Assembly (NCBI RefSeq): GCF_036699995.1
Contig: NZ_CP144906.1
Location: 1,054,001 to 1,118,000 of the forward strand
Direction: 5' to 3'
Length of the DNA: 64,000 nt
Origin: Clostridium beijerinckii
GTDB taxonomy: Bacteria > Bacillota > Clostridia > Clostridiales > Clostridiaceae
This document shows, one piece after another, positions 18,881-27,424 of this stretch (position 1 is the first letter of the stretch; each line of letters opens with the position of its first letter). The position numbers and the translations under genes were made by a program. The notes beneath the pieces were generated by a model. That model had not been told where the DNA came from and did no database searches. It was given only the letters and a program-made list of their open reading frames with translations.

Positions 18881-18917
18881 TCAATAATATGTATATAAGA
18901 ATTTAATTTTTAATTAG

Positions 18918-18956
18918 AACTCTCTTGATTTAATGTAAAAACAAGAGAGTTTTTTA
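18918..18956 (+). terminator. Intrinsic terminator
   Basis: Perfect 10-base arms AACTCTCTTG / CAAGAGAGTT, then TTTTATT. Ends the DUF4261 transcript. Confidence 0.85.
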
Positions 18957-19049
18957 TTCTCTAGGAATTCATATTCAAGTTAAATCTGTGGATAAGTTAT
19001 GGAAAAGACTAACTCAGAAAGTTATGGTTTGCAAAGAGAATAAAAAATA

Positions 19050-19150
19050 AATCATATTCGCCTGCCAAATTTCTCTCACATGTGTTTAAAAAGGCAAATG
19101 CGTAAAAAAATCTACATATATGAAAAGAGTGTGAAGCACAATATTGAACT
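19050..19150 (+). repeat. Dispersed intergenic repeat, copy B
   Basis: Matches copy A (4255-4378) through atttctctcacat, tttaaaa and gtaaaaaa-tctacatat. Lies 100 bases upstream of the amt promoter. The rest of the gap 18957-19250 is non-coding. Confidence 0.55.
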
Positions 19151-19253
19151 TAACCAAAGTCGTCTGAGATTTTGTTATTTTACCTGGCCCGTATGTATAA
19201 TGAAAAAAATAATTCATATTTAAAAATAACTAATAATAAATTATCATTTTATA

Positions 19254-19282
19254 TTGACATATAAAACATGGGATAGTAAACT
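19254..19282 (+). promoter_or_regulatory. Promoter of the ammonium transporter
   Basis: TTGACA (19254-19259), 17-base spacer, TAAACT (19277-19282). Predicts a leader of about 175 bases that contains a terminator. Confidence 0.6.
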
Positions 19283-19326
19283 TATAAAAGTAATTTAAAA
19301 ATTTAAAGAAATATGTAGAAAACAAT

Positions 19327-19400
19327 GGCGTTTTCATTTCAAAAAAGATATATCTAGTATGGGTATACCTTCTTTGGAGTGAAGCGTCTTTTTTATTTTT
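19327..19400 (+). terminator. Leader terminator (attenuator) of amt
   Basis: GGCGTTTTCATTTC (19327-19340) can pair with GGAGTGAAGCGTC (19376-19388), 13 pairs with G-U and one bulge. An inner stem, AAGATATA / TATACCTT, extends it, and TTTTTTATTTTTT follows at once. It lies between the promoter and the start codon, so amt needs read-through or antitermination. Confidence 0.65.
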
Positions 19401-19464
19401 TAACAACTTAGAATAAGCAATTGTACTCAAAATTTAATTAAATTTATTCAAGGGGGAATAGAAA

Positions 19465-20697
19465 ATGGAATTATTAAACGGCGCAGATATGGGATTTGTA
19501 ATTATTAGTGCAGCGTTAGTAATGCTAATGGTGCCAGGATTAGCTTTATTTTATGGAGGTATGGTTAAAAGCAAAAATGTATTAAGTATTACAGTACATA
19601 GTTATGCAGCTCTTGTTATTATATCTTTACAATGGATTTTTATAGGTTATACTTTAGCCTTCGGTCCAGATGTAAAAGGAGTAATAGGTGGTTTAGATTG
19701 GAGTTTCCTAAAAGGTATAGGAATGGCGCCTAATGCGGATTATGCAGGCACAATACCACATTTAGAATTTGTAGTATTTCAGTTAATGTTTTCTGCGATT
19801 ACTGCAGCTGTAATTTCAGGTTCTGTTGCTGAACGTATGAATTTCCCGGCGTTTATAATATTGATTATTTTGTGGAGTACATTTGTTTATGATCCTATTT
19901 CTCATTGGGTATGGGGAGCTAATGGATGGTTAAGGAATTTAGGAGTCCTTGATTTTGCTGGAGGAAATCCAGTAGAGATAAACTCAGGAGTTTCTGGACT
20001 AGTTGCGGCAATTGTTGTTGGTAAAAGAAAGAGAGCGATCCCTGAACCACACCATATACCTATGGCAATATTAGGTGGAGGGCTTTTATGGTTTGGATGG
20101 TTTGGATTCAATGCAGGAAGTGCTCTTGCAATGAATTATGTAGCTGTAAATGCATTCTTTACAACTAATACTTCAGCGGCTGCAGGAGCAGTTGCATGGG
20201 TACTTTGTGAATGGTTGCTCTATAAAAAACCTACAGCCTTAGGAACAGTAAGTGGAGCTATAGCCGGGTTAGTTGCAATAACTCAGGGGGCAGGATTCGT
20301 GAGCCCTATATCAGCTGTGCTTATTGGAGCAGTTGGCGGAGCATTAAGCTTTTTCGCAATAGCTATATTGAAGAGGAAATTAGGATACGATGATGCCTTA
20401 GATGCTTTTGGCTGTCATGGAGTAGCAGGAATTTGGGGATCTATAGCGACAGCTATCTTTGCATCAAAGGCAATTAATCCAGCAGGGAGTGATGGATTAA
20501 TATATGGTAACTTTGCACTTTTAAAAGCTCATTTAATTTCTACTTGTGCAACTGCCTTGTATGCAGCAGTTGCGACATTTGTAATACTTAAAGTAATGAG
20601 TTTAGTAATGGGCTTAAGAGCTACTTCAGAACAGGAAGCAGAGGGATTAGATATTTCCTTACATGGAGAAGAAGCTTATTCAGGATTAAATATGTAG
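19465..20697 (+). CDS. amt: Ammonium transporter (Amt/MEP/Rh family)
   Basis: A 410-residue membrane protein with about 11 hydrophobic segments; a channel for NH4+/NH3. Family motifs are present: FYGGMVKSKNVLS, SGSVAERMNF, DPISHWVWG, and the conserved DAFGCHGVAGIWGS carrying a pore histidine. GGGGGAA precedes the ATG. Unlike many bacterial amt genes, no PII (glnK) gene follows; an IS110 element lies directly downstream of its terminator. Transcription probably depends on the leader terminator. Confidence 0.96.
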   Translation: MELLNGADMGFVIISAALVMLMVPGLALFYGGMVKSKNVLSITVHSYAALVIISLQWIFIGYTLAFGPDVKGVIGGLDWSFLKGIGMAPNADYAGTIPHLEFVVFQLMFSAITAAVISGSVAERMNFPAFIILIILWSTFVYDPISHWVWGANGWLRNLGVLDFAGGNPVEINSGVSGLVAAIVVGKRKRAIPEPHHIPMAILGGGLLWFGWFGFNAGSALAMNYVAVNAFFTTNTSAAAGAVAWVLCEWLLYKKPTALGTVSGAIAGLVAITQGAGFVSPISAVLIGAVGGALSFFAIAILKRKLGYDDALDAFGCHGVAGIWGSIATAIFASKAINPAGSDGLIYGNFALLKAHLISTCATALYAAVATFVILKVMSLVMGLRATSEQEAEGLDISLHGEEAYSGLNM

Positions 20698-20736
20698 AAA
20701 CATAATAATAAATAATGTATAAGAATTTAGTGAAAG

Positions 20737-20778
20737 CAAAATCCAGGTTACTAATATAACTTGGATTTTGTTTTTTTA
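20737..20778 (+). terminator. Intrinsic terminator of amt
   Basis: CAAAATCCAGGTT (20737-20749) pairs with AACTTGGATTTTG (20758-20770), one G-U pair, then seven T. Confidence 0.9.
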
Positions 20779-20783
20779 TTGTC

Positions 20784-21044
20784 TAGGAACCGCCCATGAA
20801 GGCAAAGCCTTCACAAAGTATAATGAAAATTAAGTGGTTTCTGTTAACAAATGGATAACCTTGTCAATAATATAGAAAGGTGAGGAAGTAAGCCGTTGTA
20901 CTTTCTGGTAGCAAGAACTCCTTTTAGGAAACTGGCTACGGTAATTTTGAGCACAAAGTATTGTGTCTAGAGCACGTGTAGGAAATTTTTTTTTGATAAG
21001 TAATTACTGTTGAACTCACTGAATTTATTATGGAGAAGGTAGGA
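20784..21044 (+). ncRNA. Candidate IS110 bridge RNA region
   Basis: In the IS110 group the non-coding left end yields a bridge RNA with two loops pairing target and donor DNA (established for IS621). Here about 260 non-coding bases precede the transposase and hold several hairpins: TGAAGGC/GCCTTCA (20797-20813), GTAGC/GCTAC enclosing TCC/GGA (20908-20939), and CACAA/TTGTG (20952-20965). Size and position fit; the guide loops cannot be assigned without the target. Confidence 0.5.
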
Positions 21045-22285
21045 ATGGAAGCAATAATTGAAAGGTGTGCAGGTATAGATGTGCACGAAAGAACAGTAGT
21101 AGTATGTGTTTTAAAGGGTGATTTAAAGAAAAAACCGGAAAAGGAAATAGAGACATTTAATACTACGACTACAGATTTGTTAAAACTTTTAGATTGGATT
21201 GAAGAAAGAGGCTGTACGCAAGTAGCAATGGAAAGCACAGGCGTATACTGGAAGCCTGTCTGGAATGTATTAGAATCAGGTGATTTTGAAATTATACTTG
21301 CAAATGCTAGACATATAAAGAATCTTCCAGGAAGAAAGACCGACGTGAAAGACGCAGAATGGATAGCTCAATTATTGAGAAGTGGATTAATTAATAAGAG
21401 TTTTGTACCAGATGCACATATAAGAGATCTTAGAGATATAACAAGATATAGGAAGAAAATACTATACGAACTTAATAGAGAGAAGAATAGGATTCATAAA
21501 ATTCTAGAGGATTGTAATATAAAGATTTCAAGTTATATTTCAGATATATTTGGAGATACAGGACGAAAAATATTAAATAAAATCATTAATCAAGAAGAAA
21601 TTAGAATGACAGACTTAATTGAGATATCAAATGGTAGAGGTAAAGCAAGTATAAGAAAGAAACTAGGAGAAATAAAAGAGGCTGTAAACGGAAAAATAAG
21701 AAACCATCATTTGACAATGATAAAATACAGCTATGATCACATTAGGTTTTTAGAAGAACAAGTAGTCCATATAGAAAAAGAAATAGGTGAATATATAGAG
21801 CCATATTTTGAAGAAGTAGAGATAATAGATACTATACCAGGTATAAACAAGAATGCAGCATCAGTAATAATAGCAGAGATTGGAACTGATATGAGTTATT
21901 TCCCAACAGATAAGCATCTAACATCATGGGCAGGCCTAAGTCCTGGAAATTGTGAAAGCGCAGGTAAAAAAAAAGAAGTAAAACAATGAATGGAGATAAA
22001 GCATTAAAAAGTGTAATGTGTGAATGTGCTTGGGCAGCAAGCATGAGTAAGGATACTAGATTATCAATATGCTATAAGCGATGGGTGAAAAGAATGGGAA
22101 AGAAAAAAGCCACAATAGCATTAGCAAGTTTAATGTTAAGAATATGCTATCAATTGTTAAAGGAAAGAAAAAACTATATAGAATATGGTACTATTTATTT
22201 AGATAAACTTAGAGAAAAAAGAGAAGAAAGTATGATAAAAATTCTAAAGTCAAAAGGCTATAATATAGAAAAAATCAATAAGTAA
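21045..22285 (+). pseudogene. IS110-family transposase, split by a frameshift
   Basis: The first frame (21045-21989, about 314 residues) has the RuvC-like DEDD residues Asp12, Glu63, Asp100 and Asp103, then a coiled region and the Tnp domain up to GLSPGNCESAGKKK, whose Ser is the likely nucleophile. A run of nine A (21966-21974) then puts the frame into a stop; the C-terminal part (MNGDKALKSVMCECAWAAS onward) continues in the -1 frame to 22285. Joined length of about 410 residues is normal. Either a one-base loss or programmed -1 slippage. The ATG at 21045 has AAGG upstream. Confidence 0.88.
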
Positions 22286-22315
22286 AAGAAACAAATAATT
22301 TAATATAAGGCTTGG

Positions 22316-22336
22316 ACTAGCCTAAAATAGGCTAGT
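22316..22336 (+). terminator. Hairpin after the transposase
   Basis: Perfect 8-base arms ACTAGCCT / AGGCTAGT around AAAAT, 30 bases after the transposase stop; weak T-tract. The gap up to 22774 also holds a GTGGC/GCCAC hairpin (22479-22491) and a taggaattta-tattcc motif (22505), but no gene. Confidence 0.5.
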
Positions 22337-22774
22337 TTAGTTTCCTATTGTCAAATTTAGAGAAAGTGCTGTGAATTTAATTTTCGTAGGAAAGTATAGA
22401 ATTTTTTGATTTTGAAAGCCAGTGATACCAATGGGGTATAAGGATATTGACCTGTAAAAAATGGTATAAAGAAAGAGCGTGGCGCAGCCACTTTTGTTCT
22501 TCTTTAGGAATTTATATTCCAGTAAAATTGAGGGTATAACCTAAAAAGGTTGATTTTTAATTTTTTCTATCAAAAATAAATATAAATTTGTCAATTTAAA
22601 TGAGAATGTGATAATAAATAAGAAGATTTATTAAAATATTGCTAATAAATATGACTAATGTCAAAAAAAATGTCATTTTTGAGCATAGTTTCATAAAAAG
22701 AATATAAAATGAGATATTTTGGCATATTTTGCGATATAATATGAATTGAAGTTAATTATGAGGTGGGGGAAAAT

Positions 22775-24775
22775 ATGCATAAAGCACAAAGTCAAATTAA
22801 ATCAGTAAGTATAAGGTTATACTTACTGATTACAATTGCTATGTTAGCAATAATACCAGTAGTTATTTTAGGTATCATTTCTACAACGACATCAAGGAGG
22901 AGTAATGAAAAGAGTTTTGATGAAAATAGAACTTTACTCTCAAATATAGGACAGGAAATAATAAATAATAAGATTACATATTATGAAGATACATTGAAAA
23001 CATTAATTGAGAATAATAATTTTAATATTGAAGAATCACCATATAATAAATTGAATGGAGATATGAAATTAATTAAGAAGACTGATGAAAGTATTTTAAA
23101 TATATATTATTCAGACAACACTGGAAAAGTATTTCAAATACTTGATAGTAAATTGCCAGATGATTATAACGCTACAGAAAAATCCTGGTTTAAAGAGACT
23201 ATAGAGAATCCGAATAAATATATTATTCATAGTCCTTATCAAGATAAAATAACTGGAAAAAGCGCAATAACAATATATAAGGCTGTGATTAAAAATAATG
23301 TACCGGTAGGCGTTATGGCTATAGATGTAGAGCTAAGTGAACTAGCAGATCAGTTATCAAGTATAAAATACGGACAAACCGGAGAGTTTATTATTACTGA
23401 TAAAGATGGTGTAGTTATTTCTGACAATGACAAAACTAAAATTGCTGGAACAGAGCCAACTGAATACAATTGCTGGAATCAGATATCAACTGGTGATAAA
23501 GGTAAAATCAAATTCAATTATAATAATAGTACATATGAGGGGTATTTTGAGACCTCGGAACTTACTGGATGGAAGTTAATACTAAAAATCCCATCTAGTG
23601 AGCTAAGGAAATCAGAAAATGATTCAACTATAGCATCAATTATAATTATATTTGCAATAGCGGTAATTACATTAATTATAACTATGGCTATTGCTAGAAG
23701 AATAAGTAAAGGAGTAAATTCCTTAAAAGATGGAATGGAAAGAACTGCGAATGGAGAATTTAACAAAGAAATTATTATAAATAATCATATTCGCGAATTT
23801 ATAATTCTAGAAAATAGTTTTAATAAAATGCAGAAAAATATTGCAAAATTAATTAAGAGTGTTGATAATTCGGCAATAAATGTTAATAAAAATGCTATAA
23901 ATTCAGTTAGTATGAGCAAAGAAGTAGCAATATCGATGAATCAGGTAAGTGAGACAATAAATCAAATATCAAGTGGAACTATGGAGTCTTCTAACAATTT
24001 AGAAATGATATCACACAGCATGGACTTACTATCTCAATCTATGAATAAGATAGAAGAAGCGACTGAAAGTGTAAATGGTATGGCAATAAAAGCAAATGAT
24101 TTAGGTAAAGATGGAATAAAGATTGTAAAGACCGTTATAAATAAATCATATGAAACTAAAAAAAGTACTGAATCAGTAAAAGATGTTGTAAGTGAAGTTT
24201 CGGAAAGTATAATGAAAATAGGCACCATGAATAAGGCAATAAGTGCGATTACAGAGCAAACAAATCTTTTAGCCTTAAATGCAGCAATAGAAGCAGCTAG
24301 AGCAGGAGAAGCAGGAAAGGGATTTGCAGTAGTCGCTGATGAAATAAGAAAGCTTGCAGAAGAGACATCAGTTTCAGCCAAACAAATAGATGAAATAATA
24401 AAAGAAATAAAAAGTAAATCAGAATTAGCAGTTGACAGGGTATTAGAAACAAGTGGAACAGTAGATGATCAAGAGCATGCAGTTAAAGAATCAGAAGTGA
24501 TATTTACAGAAATAGTAACAGCTATAGAAAGTTTAACAGAAAAGGTGAGTAAAATAGCTGAAGGTGTGAGTAACATAAATAATATGAAGGATGATGTAGT
24601 TGAAAAAGTAGAAAACTTATCAGCGATATTAGAAGAAACAGCATCGGGAACAGAGGAAGTTTCAGCGACAGCGCAAGAAGTGACAGCGTCAACAGAAAGC
24701 TTTGTTGATAATTTTAATAATTTAAAAGATATGGCTGAGGAATTGAAAGAAAAAATTGAAGAATTTAAACTATAA
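22775..24775 (+). CDS. Methyl-accepting chemotaxis protein (dCache sensor)
   Basis: A 666-residue chemoreceptor. One membrane helix at about 12-35, an extracellular dCache-type ligand domain up to about 285 (motifs [36 protein letters not shown]), a second helix ([20 protein letters not shown]), HAMP, and a cytoplasmic signalling hairpin with the tip [19 protein letters not shown]. Start 22775 is chosen because AGGTGGGGG precedes it by five bases; the GTG at 22763 overlaps that site. Ligand unknown. Single gene with its own terminator. Confidence 0.95.
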   Translation: MHKAQSQIKSVSIRLYLLITIAMLAIIPVVILGIISTTTSRRSNEKSFDENRTLLSNIGQEIINNKITYYEDTLKTLIENNNFNIEESPYNKLNGDMKLIKKTDESILNIYYSDNTGKVFQILDSKLPDDYNATEKSWFKETIENPNKYIIHSPYQDKITGKSAITIYKAVIKNNVPVGVMAIDVELSELADQLSSIKYGQTGEFIITDKDGVVISDNDKTKIAGTEPTEYNCWNQISTGDKGKIKFNYNNSTYEGYFETSELTGWKLILKIPSSELRKSENDSTIASIIIIFAIAVITLIITMAIARRISKGVNSLKDGMERTANGEFNKEIIINNHIREFIILENSFNKMQKNIAKLIKSVDNSAINVNKNAINSVSMSKEVAISMNQVSETINQISSGTMESSNNLEMISHSMDLLSQSMNKIEEATESVNGMAIKANDLGKDGIKIVKTVINKSYETKKSTESVKDVVSEVSESIMKIGTMNKAISAITEQTNLLALNAAIEAARAGEAGKGFAVVADEIRKLAEETSVSAKQIDEIIKEIKSKSELAVDRVLETSGTVDDQEHAVKESEVIFTEIVTAIESLTEKVSKIAEGVSNINNMKDDVVEKVENLSAILEETASGTEEVSATAQEVTASTESFVDNFNNLKDMAEELKEKIEEFKL

Positions 24776-24909
24776 AAATATAAAATCATTATGATATATA
24801 TGTTGTAATAATAAATTTACGTTTAAGACTCTAGTGAGCCAAGTGATAAATTAATTGATAAATGTAGAAATTTAATTAAAAAATATATATTTAATGTTTT
24901 ATAAGATAT

Positions 24910-24943
24910 AAAGGATTGTTGCAAAATGCAATGATCCTTTTAC
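24910..24943 (+). terminator. Intrinsic terminator
   Basis: AAAGGAT and TTGCA pair with TGCAA and ATCCTTT around a three-base loop, then TTT. Confidence 0.8.
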
Positions 24944-25033
24944 AATTTAAAATAAGGTCTAATTAGCAAATAGTTAGTGTCAGATACAACCTAGTTTTCA
25001 TATAATATTATATTTTAAGAAAGGTGAATATAT

Positions 25034-25939
25034 ATGAAAAATAACCTTAGGTTTGATAGTAATGGCAAGTTTAAAATAGTTCAATTTACAGATATACATG
25101 AAGGACCGAGCAGAGACAAATCTATAGAGCTTATAAATAAGATATTAGATTACGAAAACCCCAATATGGTTATATTATCAGGAGATATTATTGATGGCAA
25201 ATGTCAGACAGCAGAAGATGTAAAAAAAGCTATAAATCATATAGCGGAGCCAATGGAAAATAGAAATGTACCTTGGTGTATAGTTTTTGGTAATCATGAT
25301 GATGAACATAATATGATGACGAAAGAAGAAATGATGAATTTATATATGAGCTTTAAACATAATCTGAGTCAAGTGGGGTATAAAACTTTTGATAGGATAG
25401 GTAATTATAATCTTCTTGTAGAAAGTTCAAAAGATAAAACGCCTAAATTTAATATATATATGATAGATTCAGGAAAATACGCTCCTGCCATTATTGGAGG
25501 ATATGATTGGATAAAACTTACTCAAATATGGTGGTATAAAAGAACAGCGATAAATTTGAAGAAAAAATATAAAAGATTAATACCTGCGCTTATGTTCTTT
25601 CATATACCTTTAAAGAAGTTTAAAAAGGCATGTAAGACTGGATTAGTAAATGGTGAAAGGCTTGAAGATGAGAGCTGTGCCAAGATAAATTTATGCTTAT
25701 TTAACAAAATAGTTAAAATTGGTGATGTGAAAGGTATATTTGTAGGGCATGATCATTTTAATAATTACTGTGCTGCTTTAGATGGTGTTAGGCTTGGATA
25801 TGCTGGATATACTGGATACGGAGGATATGGAGATGACAAAATTCCTCGTGGTGCAAGAGTATTTTTAATTAATGAAGAAAATCCAGCTGATTTTAAAACT
25901 TGGACAAGAAGAGAGTTTGATACAGAACTTAAAAAGTAA
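25034..25939 (+). CDS. Calcineurin-like metallophosphoesterase
   Basis: A 301-residue cytoplasmic enzyme with the metal-binding motifs of the calcineurin superfamily: FTDIHEG, LSGDIID, FGNHDDEH, and a late GHDHFNNY. This arrangement resembles YkuE/Dcr2-like phosphohydrolases. The substrate is unknown. AAGGTG lies upstream of the ATG. Monocistronic; it is followed by the long gap that carries the riboswitch. Confidence 0.9.
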   Translation: MKNNLRFDSNGKFKIVQFTDIHEGPSRDKSIELINKILDYENPNMVILSGDIIDGKCQTAEDVKKAINHIAEPMENRNVPWCIVFGNHDDEHNMMTKEEMMNLYMSFKHNLSQVGYKTFDRIGNYNLLVESSKDKTPKFNIYMIDSGKYAPAIIGGYDWIKLTQIWWYKRTAINLKKKYKRLIPALMFFHIPLKKFKKACKTGLVNGERLEDESCAKINLCLFNKIVKIGDVKGIFVGHDHFNNYCAALDGVRLGYAGYTGYGGYGDDKIPRGARVFLINEENPADFKTWTRREFDTELKK

Positions 25940-26169
25940 ATTCTATAAAAGAATAATTTTAGGAGATATATTTTCATGAATTGGTATATATGAAATTGAA
26001 GAAAATTATTGATTTTTAAATGAATTTATTAGCATGGCGATAAGAAAAATATATATAATATATTTAAATTTATAAATATATTATATTGAATAAATGGTAT
26101 TATATTGAATTAAACGATTAAATAATATCCATTTTTACAATATTGTAACTTAAATTTAGTGTATATAAG

Positions 26170-26198
26170 TTGAAAAATGTTGTAAAAGATGTAATAAT
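26170..26198 (+). promoter_or_regulatory. Possible promoter of the riboswitch transcript
   Basis: TTGAAA (26170-26175) and TAATAAT (26192-26198), spacing 16-17, about 30 bases before the riboswitch. The preceding 230 bases (25940-26169) are AT-rich with no gene. Confidence 0.35.
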
Positions 26199-26228
26199 AG
26201 AATAAAAATGAAAAAAATATAATATCAA

Positions 26229-26310
26229 TAGGCACACTTATTGAAAAATAGGGTCGCAAAGCTATGAGTCTAAGGAAAAATTTAATTTTCTATGATTGTC
26301 AGGTTGCCAA
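26229..26310 (+). ncRNA. Cyclic-di-GMP-I (GEMM-I) riboswitch
   Basis: Conserved core visible in order: GGCACAC, a stem capped by a GAAA tetraloop, then GGGTCGCAAAGC, GAGTCTAAGG, a variable stem, and closing AGGTTGCC. GCAAAGC and the GNRA loop with receptor are the hallmarks of class I c-di-GMP aptamers. It is followed by a terminator, the usual expression platform. Confidence 0.92.
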
Positions 26311-26347
26311 AATGTATCTATGAATAATAAATTTTATATTTTAATTT

Positions 26348-26379
26348 TGGTGTCCACAATTATGTAGACACCATTTTTG
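26348..26379 (+). terminator. Expression-platform terminator of the c-di-GMP riboswitch
   Basis: Perfect 7-base arms TGGTGTC / GACACCA (26348-26354, 26367-26373) with TTTTT. It lies 38 bases after the aptamer, consistent with transcriptional control. Confidence 0.85.
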
Positions 26380-26654
26380 CGCTCTTAAAACTTACAATAA
26401 GAAAGCTATTTTTATTATTTTTTCAAGTGCAAAGTATTTGCTGCTAGAGATTTGAAGTTTGAATTATAAATAATATTAAAAGATCAGAAGGGAGTGGAGA
26501 AGGCTAATAAAATATAATCATAGTAATTAGTAGCAAAACTAAAATAAGTTGGACAAACAGTTTGACTTAATGTTGCTTATAAAATCGCGTTGAAAGTTTG
26601 ACTATGAAGGAGGCGAAAAGATTATTTTTTGCGATTTTAATAATCTGAAATGAT
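26380..26654 (+). other. Long untranslated leader between riboswitch and acyltransferase
   Basis: 275 bases without a recognisable gene. It holds a GCAAA/TTTGC hairpin, AAAATCGC (26581) and GCGATTTT (26631) as inverted arms, and a strong AAGGAGG (26607-26613) that fits no start of the next gene. A 14-codon frame starts at 26604 (ATGAAGGAGGCG) and ends at 26648, just before the acyltransferase ATG. Confidence 0.4.
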
Positions 26655-27389
26655 ATGAGTAAAATAGACGAATTATTAAATGAAGTAGAAGTCATAGTAA
26701 AACAAGGGATAAATAAAGAGGGCGTAATAGAAATTTTAAATTCTCTAAAATGTTATTTTCCATACGAAATATTAGATGAAATGAAATTATATGGGGACTA
26801 TTTACCTAAAAATAATGAATTAGAATTTTCAGAAGAAAAAAGATATCTTCATTTTTTATGGGATGTACTAGATAAATCACCTATGTGCTTAATTGCCAAT
26901 TTTGCTATTCCTTATAGACAGATATTAGCAAAAAAATTATTTAAGTCATGCGGAAAGAATTTTATAGCTGAAGAAAATGTACGTTTCAATGTTCCTGACA
27001 ATATAGAAATAGGAGATAACGTATTTATGAACAAAGGTGCTTTCCTAGATTCAAAAGGTGGAATAACAATAGGTAACTCAGTAGGAATTGGCGAAGGCGT
27101 TACAATTTTTACTCATTCTCATGAGGAGCATGAACATGAATTAAGGACATATGCAAAAGTAGTAATTAAAGATTACGCTAAAATATATTCTAATTCAACT
27201 ATATTGCCTGGAGTAACAATTGAAAAACAAGGAATAGTAGCAGCTTCTTCTTTAGTCGGTAAAAATGTTGAAAAAAATGAGTTGGTAGCGGGTATACCAG
27301 CAAAGGCTATGAGAGAGAGAAAAACATTAGATAGAAATCAGGAAGAATTAAAGCATATATGGTTGCATAACGGTGAATTTCAAGAGTAA
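26655..27389 (+). CDS. Left-handed beta-helix acyltransferase (maltose/galactoside O-acetyltransferase-like)
   Basis: A 244-residue acyl-CoA-dependent O-acetyltransferase of the hexapeptide-repeat class. Residues 1-90 form an unusual helical N-terminal domain; the beta-helix follows (IEIGDNVFMNKGAFL, ITIGNSVGIGEGVTIFTHSHEEHEHE, with likely catalytic His), ending in VAGIPAKAMRER. The ATG at 26655 is the first start after an in-frame stop but has no good ribosome site. It lies downstream of the c-di-GMP riboswitch and 35 bases before a chemoreceptor. The acceptor is unknown (sugar, exopolysaccharide or other). Confidence 0.88.
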   Translation: MSKIDELLNEVEVIVKQGINKEGVIEILNSLKCYFPYEILDEMKLYGDYLPKNNELEFSEEKRYLHFLWDVLDKSPMCLIANFAIPYRQILAKKLFKSCGKNFIAEENVRFNVPDNIEIGDNVFMNKGAFLDSKGGITIGNSVGIGEGVTIFTHSHEEHEHELRTYAKVVIKDYAKIYSNSTILPGVTIEKQGIVAASSLVGKNVEKNELVAGIPAKAMRERKTLDRNQEELKHIWLHNGEFQE

Positions 27390-27424
27390 AAAATTTGTAC
27401 ACCTTAAGGAGGAAATGATTAATC

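Larger units (their letters stand above)
20777..22352 (+). mobile_element. IS110-family insertion sequence, boundaries approximate
   Basis: Contains an IS110-type DEDD transposase with a long structured non-coding 5' end and a short 3' non-coding end. IS110 elements lack terminal inverted repeats, so the ends are hard to see. TATTGTC occurs at 20777-20783 and again at 22346-22352 and is a candidate duplicated core, giving about 1.57 kb. However TCTAGGAA at the left end also follows a terminator at 18961, which may mean the true left end is further in. Confidence 0.6.
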
